This document shows, one piece after another, positions 11,659 to 13,092 of a stretch of DNA of 13,092 nucleotides. The stretch's first letter is position 1. Each line of letters starts with the position of its first letter. The notes beneath the pieces are model-generated. The model did not search any database and was not told where the DNA came from. It saw nothing but the letters and a program-made list of their open reading frames with translations. Position numbers and translations under genes: made by a program. Source of the stretch: DASYQD01 sp036005845 (lineage in GTDB: Bacteria; Acidobacteriota; Thermoanaerobaculia; Multivoradales; JAIOJS01). The DNA is taken from NCBI GenBank assembly GCA_036005845.1, contig DASYQD010000140.1:1-13092 (forward strand). The letters run 5' to 3'.

Positions 11659-12247
11659 CCGCTCCCCTTTGCCAGTAGGGCCGAAGCGCCTGGCGCAGCC
11701 GCTCCCGCCCGCGATGGATGCGCGACTTGACGGTGCCCTGGCGGCAGCCGAGCACGGCCGCGATGTCGGCGTAGCTCCAGTCCTCGATCTCGAACAGCAC
11801 CAGCGGCACGCGATAGCGGAACGGCAGCCGCTGCAGCTCGCGGCGCACGCGCCGCTGCAGCTCGTCGCGCAGCACGGCGAGCTCTCCCAACGCCGGCGCG
11901 TGGTGGCCGTTGCTGGTGCCGACGAGCGGCAGCATGACGCGCCAGCGGCGACGCCGCCGCTCTTCGCTGCGCAGGAGGTTGGTGCCGATGCGGAAGAGGT
12001 AAGGCAGCAGCCGCCCCTCGTCGCGGTAGCCGCCGGCCGCCTGGAAGAGGCGCACGAACGACTCCTGCGCCAGCTCCTCGGCGCGGTCGCCGCTGCCGCA
12101 GAGCCGCCCGAGATAGGCGAGCAGCGCCCGTTGGTGGCGCTCGACGACGGCGGCGAAGGCCTGCCGGTCGCCGAGCGCCACGCGGCCCATCAGCTCGCCG
12201 TCGCTGCTCTCGATCCCGCTCGTCGGGAACGCCGTCGCTGCCTGCAT
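11651..12247 (-). CDS. ECF-type RNA polymerase sigma factor (sigma-70 family, RpoE-like)
   Basis: The 198-residue protein has the two ECF domains. Region 2 spans about 22-95, with LGDRQAFAAVVERHQRALLA, GDRAEELAQESFVRLF and LPYLFRIGTNLLRSE. Region 4 spans about 137-188: LPFRYRVPLVLFEIEDWSYA then DIAAVLGCRQGTVKSRIHRG, the DNA-recognition helix-turn-helix that reads the -35 element. The linker between them is Arg-rich and has no other domain. ATG at 12247 lies about 12 bases after an ECF-type promoter, so the 5' leader is very short. It is first in an operon with the anti-sigma, PDZ and metallopeptidase genes, which suggests that it controls an envelope response and its own operon. Confidence 0.93.
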   Translation of the reverse strand: MQAATAFPTSGIESSDGELMGRVALGDRQAFAAVVERHQRALLAYLGRLCGSGDRAEELAQESFVRLFQAAGGYRDEGRLLPYLFRIGTNLLRSEERRRRRWRVMLPLVGTSNGHHAPALGELAVLRDELQRRVRRELQRLPFRYRVPLVLFEIEDWSYADIAAVLGCRQGTVKSRIHRGRERLRQALRPYWQRGADD

Positions 12248-12258
12248 TCAACCCAACT

Positions 12259-12283
12259 AACGGACGACCCGACCAAAGGTTCC
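12259..12283 (-). promoter_or_regulatory. ECF-type promoter upstream of the sigma gene (likely autoregulation)
   Basis: On the minus strand, GGAACC (12283-12278) is a classic ECF -35 element, and CGTT (12262-12259) follows GGAAC after 16 bases, the spacing common in RpoE-like promoters. Transcription would begin only a few bases before the sigma ATG at 12247. Confidence 0.6.
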
Positions 12284-12350
12284 CTGGCGCGGCGCTATAC
12301 GCGGGGTCGTCTAGGTGCGGGAGACGGTGACGACCCGGCCGGCGCTCGCT

Positions 12351-12507
12351 ACGGATCCGGAGGGCGCCGCGGTGGGGCACGCTCGCCATACGAGCTATGC
12401 AGGCGAGGATGGCTCGCTCGCCGCAGGGCGCGTCGTGCGGACGTTTCCTTTTGCCGCCTTACGAGTGCGCCCTGCGGAGGCCCCACCGCCGCGCCCTCCG
12501 GATCCGT
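12351..12507. repeat. Large palindromic element 1 (28-bp inverted arms)
   Basis: Arms 12351-12378 (starting ACGGATCCGGAGGGCG) and 12480-12507 (ending CCTCCGGATCCGT) are inverted copies over 28 bases with one mismatch. The interior folds further: CCGCAGGGCGC (12421-12431) pairs with GCGCCCTGCGG (12467-12477), and CTCGCC (12382-12387) pairs with GGCGAG (12402-12407). The arm core at 12357-12377 matches element 2 (12791-12811) at 19 of 21 positions. No flanking target duplication is visible. Confidence 0.75.
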
Positions 12508-12773
12508 GGACGCGAACGCCTACATGAGTGGTCGTCCAGCTTCCTGTTGGCGAGCTCAAGCGCTGCCGTGGTCGATGCGGCTCGCTAACTTGCGCTTTCT
12601 TGTCGAAACATGAGTGAGTCCGTCGTGCCGCTCGGGTGCCGAGATACGCGCCGCCGACTTGCCGGCGCAACTCGCGCTCCACTCCGGTCGCCAGAAGCGC
12701 GATTCGCTTCGCTCGCCGATAGCGCAGCGCGATGAACGAGCCCAGCAACAGGTCGCGCGCAGTGCACAACGAA

Positions 12774-12957
12774 GGCGGGCGCCCGCGGAGCCGGAGGCCG
12801 CCGCGGCGGGGACCTCTCGGAAGGCGCTTCGCGAATGGTGCGTGGTCGTGGTCGTTCCGGCGTCTTCCGAGCGGAGGCGCACCGCTCCTCGTCCCGTCGT
12901 CAAATGAGGGTGCGCCGGTCCCCGCGGCGGCGGCCTTCGGCTCCGCCCGCGCCCGCC
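12774..12957. repeat. Large palindromic element 2 (41-bp inverted arms), related to element 1
   Basis: Arms 12774-12814 and 12917-12957 are inverted copies over 41 bases with four mismatches. Nested inside are CTCGGAAG (12816-12823) with CTTCCGAG (12864-12871), and GAGCGG (12869-12874) with CCGCTC (12882-12887). The arm shares a 21-base core with element 1 at 19 positions, so the two are probably members of one palindromic repeat family. Confidence 0.75.
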
Positions 12958-12974
12958 TGTATGGTTCTCTCTCT

Positions 12975-13003
12975 GATGCGGGCGAGCGTAGCGAGCCCGC
13001 ATC
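12975..13003. repeat. Hairpin GATGCGGGC / GCCCGCATC
   Basis: A 9-bp perfect inverted repeat (12975-12983 and 12995-13003) surrounds an 11-base loop GAGCGTAGCGA. CTCTG and CAGAG just outside can extend the stem past a small bulge. It lies upstream of the possible plus-strand gene at the window edge and could be a terminator-like or REP-like hairpin; there is no T tract. Confidence 0.7.
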
Positions 13004-13051
13004 CCCAGAGGTCTTGTGGCCCGCCTTGCTGGGAACCCCGCCCGCACCCCA

Positions 13052-13092
13052 TTGAGCTTCGAGCTCCACGGCCGGACCGGGTCCCAGCGAGG
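13052..13092 (+). CDS. Possible start of a plus-strand gene, queuine tRNA-ribosyltransferase-like (cut by window edge)
   Basis: From TTG at 13052 the frame reads (M)SFELHGRTGSQR to the edge. This loosely resembles the N-terminus of bacterial Tgt (E. coli begins MKFELDTTDGRARRG). Only 13 codons are visible, there is no clear Shine-Dalgarno, and the frame stays open upstream to another possible start, GTG at 13016. The call is weak. Confidence 0.2.
   Translation, partial: MSFELHGRTGSQR

Larger units (their letters stand above)
12248..13051. other. About 0.8 kb without a convincing gene, rich in inverted repeats
   Basis: Apart from the ECF promoter at its left end, this region holds two large palindromic elements, the 12975-13003 hairpin, and a further inverted repeat GTTGGCGAGC (12546-12555) / GCTCGCTAAC (12580-12589, 9 of 10 matching). 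Open frames exist on both strands, the longest on the minus strand from 13069 to 12395, but they run through both palindromes, are dominated by Arg, Ala, Gly and Ser, and contain no recognisable domain. I read it as non-coding, possibly structured RNA or decayed mobile sequence. Confidence 0.55.

Noticed and set aside
12546..12589. Integron attC-like site (GTTGG...CTAAC)
   Set aside because: The order of the boxes is inverted relative to attC, which begins with RYYYAAC and ends with GTTRRRY, and there is no integrase or cassette array.
12395..13069. A 224-codon open frame on the minus strand
   Set aside because: It passes through both large palindromes and has no recognisable domain, a composition typical of GC-rich non-coding frames and no clear ribosome binding site.
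1..13092. tRNA, rRNA, CRISPR array, insertion sequence or phage genes
   Set aside because: I looked for T-loop-like GTTCRANYC stretches, evenly spaced direct repeats and transposase/integrase motifs and saw none; a formal tRNA or repeat scan was not possible here.

Overview
The window is very GC-rich, with G/C-dominated third codon positions, densely packed genes, many 4-base start/stop overlaps, and GTG (plus one apparent CTG) starts beside ATG. The gene content fits a GC-rich Gram-negative-type soil or aquatic bacterium, perhaps a deltaproteobacterial, Myxococcota or Binatota-like lineage: signal peptides and lipoproteins, an ECF sigma operon with a PDZ partner, and AtuA-family and acyl-CoA carboxylase catabolic genes. 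The taxon is an inference; no ribosomal or other marker gene is present.

Layout, left to right. (1) 1-2529, minus strand: a tightly coupled catabolic operon read right to left. It holds an AtuA-family (DUF1446) protein, a four-helix membrane protein, a separate AtuA C-terminal ferredoxin-fold-like protein, and the start of an enoyl-CoA hydratase cut by the window edge. All three junctions are 4-base overlaps. (2) 2621-3787, plus strand: a membrane-anchored M15-type peptidase, divergent from the AtuA operon and apparently leaderless. (3) 3789-4919, minus strand: a ribbon-helix-helix antitoxin, a PIN toxin and a GNAT acetyltransferase, overlapping one another behind a strong inverted repeat. 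(4) 4976-6634, minus strand: an acyl-CoA (methylcrotonyl/geranyl-type) carboxylase carboxyltransferase subunit, whose real start appears to be CTG at 6634. It is plausibly metabolically linked to the AtuA operon but is separated from it by blocks 2 and 3. (5) 6675-8602, plus strand: a MoaD-MoaE fusion for molybdopterin synthase, overlapping a HAD/e(P4)-type acid phosphatase lipoprotein with an extra C-terminal domain. (6) 8603-8871: a spacer with a REP-like palindrome and an intrinsic terminator serving the minus strand. (7) 8872-12247, minus strand: a four-gene operon of ECF sigma factor, membrane-bound presumed anti-sigma factor, secreted PDZ protein and membrane-anchored SH3/HEXXH gluzincin protease. 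An ECF-type GGAAC-N16-CGTT promoter lies just before the sigma gene, suggesting autoregulation. (8) 12248-13051: about 0.8 kb without a convincing gene, holding two large related palindromic elements and smaller hairpins. The last 41 bases may begin a plus-strand gene.

The strongest leads are the ECF/anti-sigma/PDZ/protease operon as a possible envelope-stress module, the RHH-PIN-GNAT operon, the split AtuA with a membrane protein between its halves, the CTG start of the carboxyltransferase, the leaderless-type promoters, and the paired palindromic elements at the right end. None could be tested by database search here.
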